A stretch of 64,000 nucleotides of DNA from a virus: positions 39,541 to 103,540 of the IMG/VR virus record IMGVR_UViG_3300025117_000042; one strand, 5' to 3'. This document shows, one piece after another, positions 51,686 to 59,502 of the stretch. The notes beneath the pieces are model-generated. The model worked only from the letters and a program-made list of their open reading frames with translations. It searched no databases and was not told the origin of the DNA. Position 1 is the stretch's first letter, and each line of letters begins with the position of its first letter. The position numbers and the translations under genes were made by a program.

Positions 51686-53131
51686 ATGACAACTGAAAAT
51701 GTGACGGTAAAGTATACCGCAAAGCAGTTATTAGCAAACTTCTTCCTATTTACGATCATCGTATTAGGTTATGAGCTTCATGAATTCCATGTCAGGTGGG
51801 CAAGATTCCAGCTGTCCCGCTCCAGGTCGCTGGTACTTGCCCCAAGGGGTCATGGAAAGTCAACCATCCTCACGATTGCCTATCTTATCTGGCGAATAGT
51901 CCAGAATCCTAACATACGTATTCTAATAGTATCAAACGCAGCAACAGCGGCTGAGAAGTTCCTAGAATCCATAAAGGATCATTTCGAGAAGAACGAGCTA
52001 TTACGTACTTTGTATGGTGATTTTGTTGGTAAGAAGTGGAACACAGGCTCTATCACGGTTGCAAAGCGTACAAAGGTAGGGATCAAAGAGCCTACTGTCA
52101 GCACTGTCGGTGTGTATGGATCTATCGTTTCAGGTCACTTCGATCTAATTATGGTCGATGACCTTGTAGACTTTGAGAACGCTCTTAAGAAGGAGTCCAG
52201 GGATAAGATGTGGAACTGGCTCTGGACTGTTCTTATGCCTACAGCTGATGGTGAGATTCACTTTATAGGCACTCGTTACAACGATGACGATCTGTATGGT
52301 AGAGCGATACGTAAAGAGTCAACGATGACCTCACAGAGGGGTCAGATCGAAGGCGAGAACGAAGGGTTCCTGGCTGATTGCTGGATCAGGGATAGAGCAC
52401 TTAAGAACAAAGACGGAGATAAGTACACTCCAGATGGTAAGCTGTTTCCTGTTGATTACGCTCATCCTGAGAACCTTGTGGCACTGTGGCCTGAAAAGAA
52501 AGGCTGCTCTGTACCTGAGCTATTGGAGACACGTAGACAGGACTCTATCATCTTTGAGATGCAGTATCAGAATAACAGTGAACTGGCAAGAGAGAGGATC
52601 TTTAAGAAGCATTACTTTACTGGCAGGTATAAGATGTTGCCGGAACGTTGCATGATCTTTGGTGGTAGTGACTTAGCTATTAGTGAGAAAACATCTGCTG
52701 ACTATTTTGTAATAGTCATACTGGCAATAGATACTCAGAAGAATGTGTATATTATAGATCTATGGAGGGATAAGATATCAGCTCCCAAACAGTTTGAGGC
52801 ATTCAAAGCTGAGTATAATAAACATAAGTTTATAGCTATGGGAGTTGAGAGTGTAGCCTACCAAGAAGCTATGACACAGTTTCTACAGGAGAACACAGCA
52901 GTACCGGCAAAGCCTGTAAAAGTACACAAGGACAAAGTTATCAGAGCACATTCTGTATTAGGTATGTTTGAGAATGGGAAAGTGTTCTGGCCCGAAGGTA
53001 TGGATATTACCGATATTGTGGAAGAATTCTGTATGTTCCCTGAAGGGGTTCATGACGATATGGTAGACGCTGTAGTAATGGCTATTAATATAGCTATATC
53101 TACTTCAAGTTTTGCTTTTTCTTTTGCGTAG
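51686..53131 (+). CDS. terL: Terminase large subunit
   Basis: 481 residues. ATPase: Walker A LAPRGHGKST at 51-60, Walker B FDLIMVDD at 152-159, then a GTRYNDDDLYG motif. Nuclease: FGGSDLAIS (first acidic residue), AMGVESVAYQEA and HDDMVDAVVMAI. It drives DNA into the prohead and cuts concatemers. Unlike many phages, it is far from the structural genes and stands at the end of the recombination block; portal and capsid genes are outside the window. Start ATG 51686 has only a weak RBS. Confidence 0.93.
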   Translation: MTTENVTVKYTAKQLLANFFLFTIIVLGYELHEFHVRWARFQLSRSRSLVLAPRGHGKSTILTIAYLIWRIVQNPNIRILIVSNAATAAEKFLESIKDHFEKNELLRTLYGDFVGKKWNTGSITVAKRTKVGIKEPTVSTVGVYGSIVSGHFDLIMVDDLVDFENALKKESRDKMWNWLWTVLMPTADGEIHFIGTRYNDDDLYGRAIRKESTMTSQRGQIEGENEGFLADCWIRDRALKNKDGDKYTPDGKLFPVDYAHPENLVALWPEKKGCSVPELLETRRQDSIIFEMQYQNNSELARERIFKKHYFTGRYKMLPERCMIFGGSDLAISEKTSADYFVIVILAIDTQKNVYIIDLWRDKISAPKQFEAFKAEYNKHKFIAMGVESVAYQEAMTQFLQENTAVPAKPVKVHKDKVIRAHSVLGMFENGKVFWPEGMDITDIVEEFCMFPEGVHDDMVDAVVMAINIAISTSSFAFSFA

Positions 53132-53160
53132 TAAAATTAAGCGTAAAAAGGGGTATAAAC

Positions 53161-53376
53161 ATGTTGAGAGCTGAAACCGTTTGTCGTGATCTTAATTACA
53201 CCAAGGAAGAGCTTCTACAGGTTATTAAGGATGCTGATACATGTCTCAGGCAACATAGGGGAGTTGGCCTGGATTATTACATGCATGATCCTGAGATATG
53301 TGGTCAGTGTCGATCCTCTGTAATAAGAAGTAAGAACATTCTTAGATACATATTCGGAGGTAAGAATGATCGGTAA
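53161..53376 (+). CDS. Small protein with possible metal site
   Basis: 71 residues, RBS AAAAGGGG. Helical N-terminus (YTKEELLQVIKDADTCLRQH), then CGQC (47-50) which with Cys9/27 could bind metal, and a basic end. First gene of the accessory block. Overlaps the next start by 11 nt. Function unknown. Confidence 0.55.
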   Translation: MLRAETVCRDLNYTKEELLQVIKDADTCLRQHRGVGLDYYMHDPEICGQCRSSVIRSKNILRYIFGGKNDR

Positions 53377-53767
53377 TATGATAGCAGAAGAAAAGGCAGA
53401 GGAGAATTATGATGACATACGGAGTGACTACCTAGCTAGTAAGGAATCGGAAGGCTATAAGATTGTATTACCTAAGCGGAATGAGCTACAGATAGATGTT
53501 GATACAGAGGAACAGTTTAAAGCATTTGCTGCTATGTATATAAGACTAGCCAAGGTTTGTGACAGCGAATTGTCTTATAAAGACAAGGTAAGTGAAAGCG
53601 GAGGCTGGCATAGGCATATCACTGTAACTCTACCTTTTAACGTAACACAGACAGAGCGTGTTGCTTTGCAAGCTATACTCTCATCAGATCCTGTGCGTGA
53701 GTTACTGTCATTTATCAGGATACAGAGAGGCGATAAAAGACCAACGTTATTTCTGGAGAAAGACTAA
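53366..53767 (+). CDS. Conserved phage protein of unknown function
   Basis: 133 residues. Contains SGGWHRHITVTLPFNVTQTE and RVALQAILSSDPVRELLSFI, a pattern I recall from small proteins of many phages with a GGxHxHxxV/T turn and an ER-x-ALQAxLxSD helix. No function is established. His residues in GWHRH might bind metal. One-base overlap with next gene (taATGG). Confidence 0.6.
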   Translation: MIGNMIAEEKAEENYDDIRSDYLASKESEGYKIVLPKRNELQIDVDTEEQFKAFAAMYIRLAKVCDSELSYKDKVSESGGWHRHITVTLPFNVTQTERVALQAILSSDPVRELLSFIRIQRGDKRPTLFLEKD

Positions 53768-53904
53768 TGGCTAATAAAAAAGTGGTAATAGATACAGATG
53801 AATTCGGAACAGCAGTATGTAGTAAGTGTGGCAGAGTATTCAGCTTTGATCCTGAAGATAGTACAAAGGTATTGATATGTCCTACTTGTCACAGCACAAC
53901 ATAA
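53767..53904 (+). CDS. Small zinc-ribbon protein
   Basis: 45 residues. CSKC (18-21) and CPTC (38-41) form a clean zinc ribbon with FSFDPED between. Start overlaps the preceding stop by one base. Probably a minimal metal-binding adaptor. Confidence 0.55.
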   Translation: MANKKVVIDTDEFGTAVCSKCGRVFSFDPEDSTKVLICPTCHSTT

Positions 53905-54095
53905 TCATAAGAGTAGATCCATCTGTACCGAAGGATGAAGTACACTTCAAAGATAGCCACGGCAATGTAATATATAAGATTATCAATCTTAATACTGATG
54001 AGCCAAGGAAAGTGTATGCAGATAACGGTAAACGAGGAGGATCTGAAGACCAGCTATTTCAGTGTGACATGTCTCCTCTGCCAGAGTCGGTTTGA
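53877..54095 (+). CDS. Small beta-rich protein, uncertain
   Basis: 72 residues overlapping the zinc-ribbon gene by 28 nt and the next by 80 nt. RBS AAAGG seven bases upstream. Beta pattern (NIIIRVDPSVPKDEVHFKDS). The long overlap with a clearer gene makes part of this frame doubtful, but it is the only frame covering 53905-54015. Confidence 0.4.
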   Translation: MSYLSQHNIIIRVDPSVPKDEVHFKDSHGNVIYKIINLNTDEPRKVYADNGKRGGSEDQLFQCDMSPLPESV

Positions 54096-54228
54096 TTATC
54101 GAGAGCTGGCGCAACTTTGTGTAATACATGATACGCAAGCATGGTTGTGTAAACGATGCGAGTCAAGGAAAGGAGTAATCAGATATGCTGATAGGGGATC
54201 AGGAACAGAAGACAAAGCGGATCAATGA
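54016..54228 (+). CDS. Small zinc-ribbon protein
   Basis: 70 residues from ATG 54016 (AAGGAAAG upstream; an earlier in-frame ATG at 53998 lacks one). CLLC and CKRC (about 19-45) bind metal, with a basic tail. It overlaps the preceding and following genes. Function unknown. Confidence 0.55.
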   Translation: MQITVNEEDLKTSYFSVTCLLCQSRFDYRELAQLCVIHDTQAWLCKRCESRKGVIRYADRGSGTEDKADQ

Positions 54229-54409
54229 GTTCATCAAGGAATGCACTGATAAGGGGATGACCAGAGCTGAGATAAACAAGGAGCTGAAGCGTAAATATCA
54301 TGTACATTTCAAGGACAATCCGACCTCAAAGTACGAGAGGCATGCAGGAGCCAAGGAGAAAGCCAAAAATCTTAAACGTCTGCAAAATAGCAGAGGAGGT
54401 AAGGCATGA
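54185..54409 (+). CDS. Small basic helical protein
   Basis: 74 residues, RBS AAAGGAG. Helical and Lys/Arg-rich (GMTRAEINKELKRKYHVHFK), like a small DNA-binding or antirepressor-size protein. Coupled to the next gene by ATGA. Confidence 0.55.
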   Translation: MLIGDQEQKTKRINEFIKECTDKGMTRAEINKELKRKYHVHFKDNPTSKYERHAGAKEKAKNLKRLQNSRGGKA

Positions 54410-54612
54410 CTGAAACAGCATGGCTTGTGGAGCTACCAAATCCTGCAAGATGGGTGGGTTTTGAGAAAGGTGCTCCGATCTGGACTGATGACCCTGAGAA
54501 AGCACTCAGGTTTGCTCGTAAAGAGGATGCAGATAACTTCCTATCGTGGTGGTGCTTGACTGCCATAAGTACTGAGCATATCTGGATTGACGATCTGCAT
54601 CTTGTTGATTAA
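54406..54612 (+). CDS. Small Trp-rich protein
   Basis: 68 residues. A short pattern (WVGFEKGAPIWTDDPEKALR then FARKEDADNFLSWW) resembles a small phage family in which a strand pair precedes a helix; no function assigned. Last gene before a promoter. Confidence 0.6.
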   Translation: MTETAWLVELPNPARWVGFEKGAPIWTDDPEKALRFARKEDADNFLSWWCLTAISTEHIWIDDLHLVD

Positions 54613-54663
54613 ATAGAGGTTTATGAGAGGGGAATATTTTTTATTTTTATATTAGATATTCCC

Positions 54664-54691
54664 TTTACATTTATCTATAGGGTTGTATAAT
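54664..54691 (+). promoter_or_regulatory. Sigma70-like promoter of the accessory block
   Basis: TTTACA (54664-54669), 16-nt spacer, TATAAT (54686-54691). Best sigma70 match in the window outside the duplicated cassette. Upstream 54613-54663 is T-rich and could hold a terminator tail (TTTTTTATTTTT). Likely transcribes the small genes from 54727. Confidence 0.7.
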
Positions 54692-54726
54692 AGATAATAT
54701 AGGGATGGGGGAAAGGAAAGGATTTA

Positions 54727-54882
54727 ATGATACAAGCATTTAAAATCTTAGCGTTGTTGGTCGTAACCACTCTAGGCTTAGCACTGATAGTAGGTAAACT
54801 CTTTATGTGGAGGTTAGCATGGAATCAGCACAAGACCAGTACGGGAGGATTCAAAGGGAGCTACAGGAAGCAGCTGCATTAA
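54727..54882 (+). CDS. Membrane microprotein
   Basis: 51 residues with GGAAAGGA upstream. One membrane helix (ILALLVVTTLGLALIVGKLF) and a basic, Gln/His-containing tail. The last 64 nt overlap the next gene in another frame. First product of the promoter at 54664. Confidence 0.5.
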   Translation: MIQAFKILALLVVTTLGLALIVGKLFMWRLAWNQHKTSTGGFKGSYRKQLH

Positions 54883-54953
54883 TCCGGTTGCGGTACATGA
54901 AGTTCAGGATCAACAGGCTGTTGGGTAAGGAGCTGGAAGAGGAGGGCGACTAG
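54819..54953 (+). CDS. Small charged helical protein nested with the membrane microprotein
   Basis: 44 residues. Helical with Gln/Glu then Arg/Lys (IQRELQEAAALIRLRYMKFR). RBS GGAGG. Stop overlaps the next GTG start. Nested pairs recall spanins but neither lipobox nor signal is present. Confidence 0.45.
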   Translation: MESAQDQYGRIQRELQEAAALIRLRYMKFRINRLLGKELEEEGD

Positions 54954-55339
54954 TGAAAGTTATGACGGTAACAGGCATTGAGATGCTTAAACTGGCAGGT
55001 AAAGGGGAGTTGGTTCCGCAGGTCAAGAAAGACAACGAGTTTATTAGAATAATTTGTGATGGTATCAATCATTTTTACCCGAAGTACGATCTATCTGAAG
55101 GTACGTTTGTATATGCTGTATTGAAGAATAGAGATTTCATTGAAGGTGGTGGGCCGATGGTGCTCCATAAAATATTCAAAAGATTCGATAAAGCGGTAAG
55201 TTACATCATGGGTCAGGATGGTATTTATAGCAGCAAGCAGTATGTACAAACGTATGCAGGTGTTGCTGTAGATGGTGAGCCTTTTGCTTGGACTAGCTTT
55301 AATGGGTATGAAATTAGAATAGTTAAGATTGAGGAGTGA
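54953..55339 (+). CDS. Hypothetical soluble protein
   Basis: 128 residues from GTG 54953, in TAGTG overlap with the previous gene; AGGAG lies further upstream. Mixed alpha/beta (MTVTGIEMLKLAGKGELVPQ, then GMVLHKIFKRF-like helix). No motif identified. Confidence 0.55.
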   Translation: MKVMTVTGIEMLKLAGKGELVPQVKKDNEFIRIICDGINHFYPKYDLSEGTFVYAVLKNRDFIEGGGPMVLHKIFKRFDKAVSYIMGQDGIYSSKQYVQTYAGVAVDGEPFAWTSFNGYEIRIVKIEE

Positions 55340-55340
55340 C

Positions 55341-55457
55341 ATGATGAAGTGCACAAACTACGTAAAAGGTGAAAAGGATAAGCATGTGTCTTGCGCTGAA
55401 GGGTGTGATTGCCCAAACACAGATTGCAAGTTTCATGTGTCTTTTGGGAAGGAGTAA
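55341..55457 (+). CDS. Cys-rich microprotein
   Basis: 38 residues with five Cys (4, 18, 22, 24, 29) in CAEGCDCPNTDC, probably binding zinc. RBS GAGGAG. Stops 3 nt before the RNA ligase ATG. Confidence 0.5.
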   Translation: MMKCTNYVKGEKDKHVSCAEGCDCPNTDCKFHVSFGKE

Positions 55458-55460
55458 AAG

Positions 55461-56144
55461 ATGAAGGAATATCATAAGATACAGACCATCTATAAGAGGG
55501 ATATGTTCTCGAAAGAAAAACATATATTAGAGGGTCAGTGGTCTTTGCCTGAATTCGAGTTCTTGCAAAATAATATATGGGAGTTCACTGAAAAGGTGGA
55601 TGGCACCAATATTCGTGTAATGCCTACAGAAACAACAGTATTATTTGGTGGGAAGACCGATAACGCACAGATACCCGCACCTCTGGCTAATCGGTTGAAT
55701 GAGCGGTTTTTACCTTTGCATGAGCGTATGGTGGATTTGTTTAGGGATAATATAGGTTCAGTGTGCTTATATGGCGAAGGGTATGGAGCCAAGATTCAGA
55801 AAGGTGGAGGGAACTACCGGCAAGATCAGGATTTCGTGTTGTTTGATATTAGAATAGGTGAATGGTGGCTGCAACGTAATGATGTGGAGAATGTAGCTGC
55901 TACTCTTGGATTGGAGATTGTACCTGTAATAGGGTACGGTACGCTTCACGATGCTATTAGAACAGTTAAGAATGGTTTGTTATCAATGTGGGGGATTTTC
56001 AGGGCTGAAGGGATCGTCGCAAGACCGAAGGTGGAGCTTAAAGCCAGGAGTGGTCAGAGGATTATTACCAAGATCAAGTGTTGTGATTTTGACTTGGGAA
56101 GGGGAGACTATGGAAGCGATCAGGTATCTGGAAAAGGTAATTGA
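55461..56144 (+). CDS. ATP-dependent RNA ligase (Rnl2-type)
   Basis: 227 residues. Nucleotidyltransferase motif I EKVDGTNIRV (Lys45 nucleophile), motif III VLFDIRIGEWW, motif IV AEGIVARP and motif V ITKIKCCDF. Covalent nucleotidyl transfer is well supported; RNA rather than DNA as substrate is inferred from small size and family resemblance (RNA_ligase). Phage RNA ligases commonly repair host-cleaved tRNAs; the tRNA-like element at 31930 is a possible partner. RBS AAGGAG. Confidence 0.8.
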   Translation: MKEYHKIQTIYKRDMFSKEKHILEGQWSLPEFEFLQNNIWEFTEKVDGTNIRVMPTETTVLFGGKTDNAQIPAPLANRLNERFLPLHERMVDLFRDNIGSVCLYGEGYGAKIQKGGGNYRQDQDFVLFDIRIGEWWLQRNDVENVAATLGLEIVPVIGYGTLHDAIRTVKNGLLSMWGIFRAEGIVARPKVELKARSGQRIITKIKCCDFDLGRGDYGSDQVSGKGN

Positions 56145-56340
56145 AAAGAAAGCCGCAGCAAATGGGCATTCTATTACATTTATACGTCGAGGATACTCTG
56201 AGGGAGGAGTTCATTCTGTAATGATATGTGAGCATTGCTGGCTCATGGGTAATGCTTATGAGAAGCCGCCTAAAGGTGCAGCTTATATCTTTGGTGGAGT
56301 GCTAAATTGGGGCTGTGACAAGAATATAGTGGGGAAATAA
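56110..56340 (+). CDS. Small Cys-containing protein
   Basis: 76 residues from ATG 56110 (GGGGAGAC upstream), overlapping the ligase end by 35 nt. N-terminal helix with Lys/Ala, then CEHC (about 39-42), Trp43 and Cys70. Function unknown. Confidence 0.5.
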   Translation: MEAIRYLEKVIEKKAAANGHSITFIRRGYSEGGVHSVMICEHCWLMGNAYEKPPKGAAYIFGGVLNWGCDKNIVGK

Positions 56341-56342
56341 CC

Positions 56343-56705
56343 ATGCCAACATACCAGACACAAGGAGTAGTATTTGCAGTGGTGGATCAGGCCGGTAACG
56401 TATGCAGCACCATTACTACGGATAAGAACGAGGCATGGACTAGCTTCTTTCGAGGTGTACCACATGGTATGGATCAGAAAGAAGCTATTAGAGCATATTC
56501 CTCTGTTGGATATAGGTTGGTTGAGTTCAACCTGAGTGAGTATGATCTATTAGAATCAATTGTAGGCAATCTCACGTATGCTACGTTGAAAGCCATTCAA
56601 AAAGATCTGCAATATGCTGTTTCAACACAGTTTTTTCCGCAAGCACATGATGCTGTGTCATATATTAACAGCTTTATAGACACTAATTTCGAAGAGGAGG
56701 AATAA
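56343..56705 (+). CDS. Hypothetical soluble protein
   Basis: 120 residues. Beta hairpin-like N-terminus (GVVFAVVDQAGNVCSTITTD), then helices (NLTYATLKAIQKDLQYAVST) and an acidic end. No family recognised. Placed two bases after the previous stop. Confidence 0.55.
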   Translation: MPTYQTQGVVFAVVDQAGNVCSTITTDKNEAWTSFFRGVPHGMDQKEAIRAYSSVGYRLVEFNLSEYDLLESIVGNLTYATLKAIQKDLQYAVSTQFFPQAHDAVSYINSFIDTNFEEEE

Positions 56706-56723
56706 AAAGAAAGGGGAATAGTT

Positions 56724-56882
56724 ATGGGATTTATCATCGGTTTGCTAATAGGCTACTTCGTGATAGGTAGGCTGTGGGAGAAGAAGGAAGATCAGCTTAC
56801 GGATCTACAGAACACAGTGAATGAACTGCTTGAACGAGTTACATCACTGGAGAGGGTTATAAAAAATGATACGCATGTTTAA
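56724..56882 (+). CDS. Membrane-anchored coiled-coil microprotein
   Basis: 52 residues, RBS AAAGGGG. One membrane helix (GFIIGLLIGYFVIGRLW) then a coiled coil (EDQLTDLQNTVNELLERV). Resembles a minimal membrane anchor with an oligomerisation tail. Overlaps the next gene by 17 nt. Confidence 0.5.
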   Translation: MGFIIGLLIGYFVIGRLWEKKEDQLTDLQNTVNELLERVTSLERVIKNDTHV

Positions 56883-57093
56883 GATCTTGAAACTTGTGAT
56901 GGAGGGTTGCGCGGGGATAGCTATCCTTGCCCTGGTTATGGGTGTAGCTTGTTTGATATTACAAAGTGTAGAAGTAGCTGGTTTACTTGTGGAAATATCA
57001 TTCATGGTGGGCTTGTCAACCTTTGTATGCTGGGAGATGATCGAAAAGCTGGAAAAAAGGTATATTAAACTTCAGGAGGATGAAAAGAAATGA
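56866..57093 (+). CDS. Small membrane protein
   Basis: 75 residues with two hydrophobic helices (about 9-33 and 37-56) and a charged tail (EKLEKRYIKLQEDEKK). Overlaps both neighbours, the next by ATGA. Possibly superinfection exclusion or membrane modulation, an inference. Confidence 0.55.
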   Translation: MIRMFKILKLVMEGCAGIAILALVMGVACLILQSVEVAGLLVEISFMVGLSTFVCWEMIEKLEKRYIKLQEDEKK

Positions 57094-57449
57094 AAACTGT
57101 CGAGACACTGCAAGCCAAGATCAGCCAGCTGAACCAGGAGCTGAAGAGAGTAAAGGAAGAGCTGGATGATATTACAACAATTAAACCTGAGCATATCGTG
57201 GCAGGGGCTGTGTTTTTTGTACCGGGTAGTGGTGCTTATGTTATTGTTTCCGATGCAGTGTGGGATTCTAGGGATGAGGCAAAGCGATATATCTTCACTG
57301 GACTTAAAGGTGCTAATAGATCTTACTCATTGGATGTAATGACCAGAGCACAGATGTACAATTATATAATAGAACGTGGCTACGTTCGCAAGCCTAATCT
57401 GAAGGTTGTCGTGATTGACACAGAAACAGGCAATGAAGTGAAGCTGTAA
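57090..57449 (+). CDS. Coiled-coil protein with small beta domain
   Basis: 119 residues. Residues 1-33 are a clear coiled coil (LQAKISQLNQELKRVKEEL); the rest is alpha/beta (AVFFVPGSGAYVIVSDAV). No known function. Good RBS CAGGAGG. Confidence 0.55.
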   Translation: MKTVETLQAKISQLNQELKRVKEELDDITTIKPEHIVAGAVFFVPGSGAYVIVSDAVWDSRDEAKRYIFTGLKGANRSYSLDVMTRAQMYNYIIERGYVRKPNLKVVVIDTETGNEVKL

Positions 57450-57486
57450 TTGCATAAATGTCATAATACAAAAAGGACAGAAATTG

Positions 57487-57687
57487 ATGGATAAATACAG
57501 ACTGAATGAGTTGCGAAAGATGAGAGTCGAGGACAGAGTGATGCTTGCAGCTGTGGAGTGGTGGGAAAGCAAAAGACCTATTACATACACAGAAGCAGAG
57601 CATTTTAGTAATCCAGCAGTGAACACAGCAAGTAGTTGGGAGAATGAGTTAGCACACGCAGTAGCTGATATGTTGTCTATTAGATAA
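57487..57687 (+). CDS. Small hypothetical protein
   Basis: 66 residues from ATG 57487 (AAGGACAG upstream). Basic helical start (RLNELRKMRVEDRVMLAAVE) and WWESKRP. No motif identified. Confidence 0.5.
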   Translation: MDKYRLNELRKMRVEDRVMLAAVEWWESKRPITYTEAEHFSNPAVNTASSWENELAHAVADMLSIR

Positions 57688-57734
57688 GTGTTATGTCATG
57701 TGGTTCACTAATACATAAGAAAGGATATTAGACA

Positions 57735-57920
57735 ATGAACACAGACCTCATCATATCTGCAATCCTCCTACTTGTCCTGTTTTTCGCAGTGTTTACCCAT
57801 ATTTTCCCGGTATGTTCCATATGTAATAGGGTGAAGTTCTTCATGGAGGGACTTAATGTAATATCAGATACCAAAGAAGAGTTGGAGTGGCAGTGCAATG
57901 AGTGCCGAAAGGAGCAGTAA
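57735..57920 (+). CDS. Membrane-anchored zinc-site protein
   Basis: 61 residues. Membrane helix at 4-22 (LIISAILLLVLFFAVFTHIF) then CSIC and CNEC pairs, likely zinc-binding on the cytoplasmic or other face. RBS AAAGGA. Confidence 0.55.
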   Translation: MNTDLIISAILLLVLFFAVFTHIFPVCSICNRVKFFMEGLNVISDTKEELEWQCNECRKEQ

Positions 57921-57921
57921 G

Positions 57922-58074
57922 ATGAGAGAGCTAGTGTTTGTTAACAAAGAAACAGGTGTAGAAGTAAAAGATGAGAATCTATGGGTGAATAACAAGTTCC
58001 ACGTAGTAAGAATGATAGCTGGAAGAGTAGTAGAGGATTGCGTTTGCCTGGAGGCGATATGCAGGAATTCATAG
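57922..58074 (+). CDS. Small hypothetical protein
   Basis: 50 residues, RBS AAAGGAG. Beta-rich (LVFVNKETGVEVKDENLWVN) with three Cys near the end (CVCLEAIC). Overlaps the next gene by 16 nt. Function unknown. Confidence 0.45.
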   Translation: MRELVFVNKETGVEVKDENLWVNNKFHVVRMIAGRVVEDCVCLEAICRNS

Positions 58075-58184
58075 TCCTCTGGTTTATTATAACAGCTAAG
58101 GCATTCGTGGGTTGCTTGGGTGTAATCGCAGCATCCTATATCTATGTGAGGATAGCAGAAAGGAGAAATGATGATAAAGATTGA
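58059..58184 (+). CDS. Membrane microprotein
   Basis: 41 residues with one long hydrophobic helix (FVGCLGVIAASYIYV) and a charged tail. Weak RBS GGAGG. Overlap with both neighbours. Confidence 0.4.
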   Translation: MQEFIVLWFIITAKAFVGCLGVIAASYIYVRIAERRNDDKD

Positions 58185-58473
58185 ATCCTGGGAACAAGCT
58201 CTTGACCTATTAGAACGCAACTATGATCCTAAAGGTTACTTGAAGAAAGAGGAGCAGGACTACTTACAGCGTTACTGTCCTCTGTGTAATATGACGGATC
58301 GTGTAGCAGAGCATCATGGCTGTGGAGATTGCTTGTGGTGGAAGTACGAAGGGAGTGAGTGTCCCGATGGATATACTACTATCAGAATGTTTCCTGGGAG
58401 CTTTCCAGAGAAAGCTCAAAAAGCCCTGGAGCGCATAAAAAGGTGGAGAGAAAACCTGAAAAGGGAGAAGTGA
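58168..58473 (+). CDS. Cys-rich protein of ALDLLERNY/CPLC family, copy 1
   Basis: 101 residues. SWEQALDLLERNY, then CPLCN, CGDCLW and Cys (SECPDG), and a final KALERIKRWRENL helix. Closely parallels the gene at 60523 and less so 62228. Probably binds zinc. Function unknown. Confidence 0.65.
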   Translation: MMIKIESWEQALDLLERNYDPKGYLKKEEQDYLQRYCPLCNMTDRVAEHHGCGDCLWWKYEGSECPDGYTTIRMFPGSFPEKAQKALERIKRWRENLKREK

Positions 58474-58982
58474 TGGGAGAGATAACGTTAGCAGCAATGA
58501 CGATAGGAGCTGTGCTGGTGGTTATAGCATCAATGGGCCTATGGGATCAAAAGAAAGGAAAAAAGTATATGTGGATAACGAGAAAAGAACTGGATAAGAA
58601 ACTGTTAAATAGCATAGATAATGTATTTGACTTCTTCAAAGCGGAATTAAAAGAGAGGGATGAAGCAATAAAGGAATTGAGGGAGAGGATAGATAAGCTG
58701 GAGAGAGCTGCAAATATATTGGTGTATTCAGAAAGTGAATTACCAGCTTATATGTCAGTGTTTGGCATATACAAGCACAGGATATCAGTGGCTGAGGTAT
58801 TGGAAAGGGTGCTGGAGAGGTTAAATTTGCGGTTGGTTAGGCATGTGGCAAGGGAGCACATCGACCTGGAGAGTACAGCCAAAGATGACAAGTGTTCCTG
58901 CCTGGGAACGGATGTAAGCTGTAATTGTAATAAAGAAGATCTTGTAGCTCAGTGTAAGCCTATAAAGGGGAATAAGCCATGA
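58473..58982 (+). CDS. Membrane coiled-coil protein with Cys-rich tail
   Basis: 169 residues from ATG 58473 (AAGGGAG upstream). N-terminal membrane helix (LAAMTIGAVLVVIASMGLW), coiled coil (ELKERDEAIKELRERIDKLE) and Cys-rich C-terminus (CSCLGTDVSCNC). Overlaps next gene by ATGA. Possibly an envelope-located protein. Confidence 0.6.
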   Translation: MGEITLAAMTIGAVLVVIASMGLWDQKKGKKYMWITRKELDKKLLNSIDNVFDFFKAELKERDEAIKELRERIDKLERAANILVYSESELPAYMSVFGIYKHRISVAEVLERVLERLNLRLVRHVAREHIDLESTAKDDKCSCLGTDVSCNCNKEDLVAQCKPIKGNKP

Positions 58983-59266
58983 GATTAGGGGGCATGTCAC
59001 TTATGTATTATACATTGTATACAACAACTGACTTTGTATACATGGATGGTGGGCTGCAATATGAGAATGCCTGGATGCAGTTTATACGTAGAGAGCAGAG
59101 GGATATGCTTAGATTAAGTGAGGGGGAGGGGCATGTTATAATATACAGAGAGTCGAATTGGGAGGATGACATTCATTCTGTCTATATCAATACCCTGGAT
59201 GATGCTATTAGACTAAAGGAATCGTTGCAGAAGCTGATATTCAGGCTACAGCAGAGAGATAAATGA
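58979..59266 (+). CDS. Hypothetical protein
   Basis: 95 residues; ATG 58979 overlaps the previous stop, and ATG 58994 is an alternative. Aromatic start (YYTLYTTTDFVYMDGG), helical acidic second half. No motif identified. Confidence 0.5.
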   Translation: MRLGGMSLMYYTLYTTTDFVYMDGGLQYENAWMQFIRREQRDMLRLSEGEGHVIIYRESNWEDDIHSVYINTLDDAIRLKESLQKLIFRLQQRDK

Positions 59267-59502
59267 TGATTTACACAAGGTATATATTAGCATTTCTGCT
59301 TGCAGTTGTAGGTGGCATAGCTGTATATGTTACGCTCAGAGTGAAAGATTTTAAGTTCAATAATAAACTGTTCAATGTTTCTTTTAGGATTGATGCAGAT
59401 GGTTATATGTACTCCAACAAGAATGTACATCCTTTGGGGTTAATGTTCTTCATTTCGTATTACTATATTAAAAAACAGTTAAGAGGTAGAAATAATGGCT
59501 AA
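59263..59502 (+). CDS. Small membrane protein
   Basis: 79 residues with one N-terminal membrane helix (YILAFLLAVVGGIAVYVTL) and a basic, beta-containing remainder. Couples to the neighbours by ATGA and an 8-nt overlap. Function unknown. Confidence 0.5.
   Translation: MMIYTRYILAFLLAVVGGIAVYVTLRVKDFKFNNKLFNVSFRIDADGYMYSNKNVHPLGLMFFISYYYIKKQLRGRNNG

Noticed and set aside
54727-54953. Nested spanin pair
   Set aside because: The inner gene has no signal sequence or lipobox and the outer protein is too short for a periplasm-spanning i-spanin.
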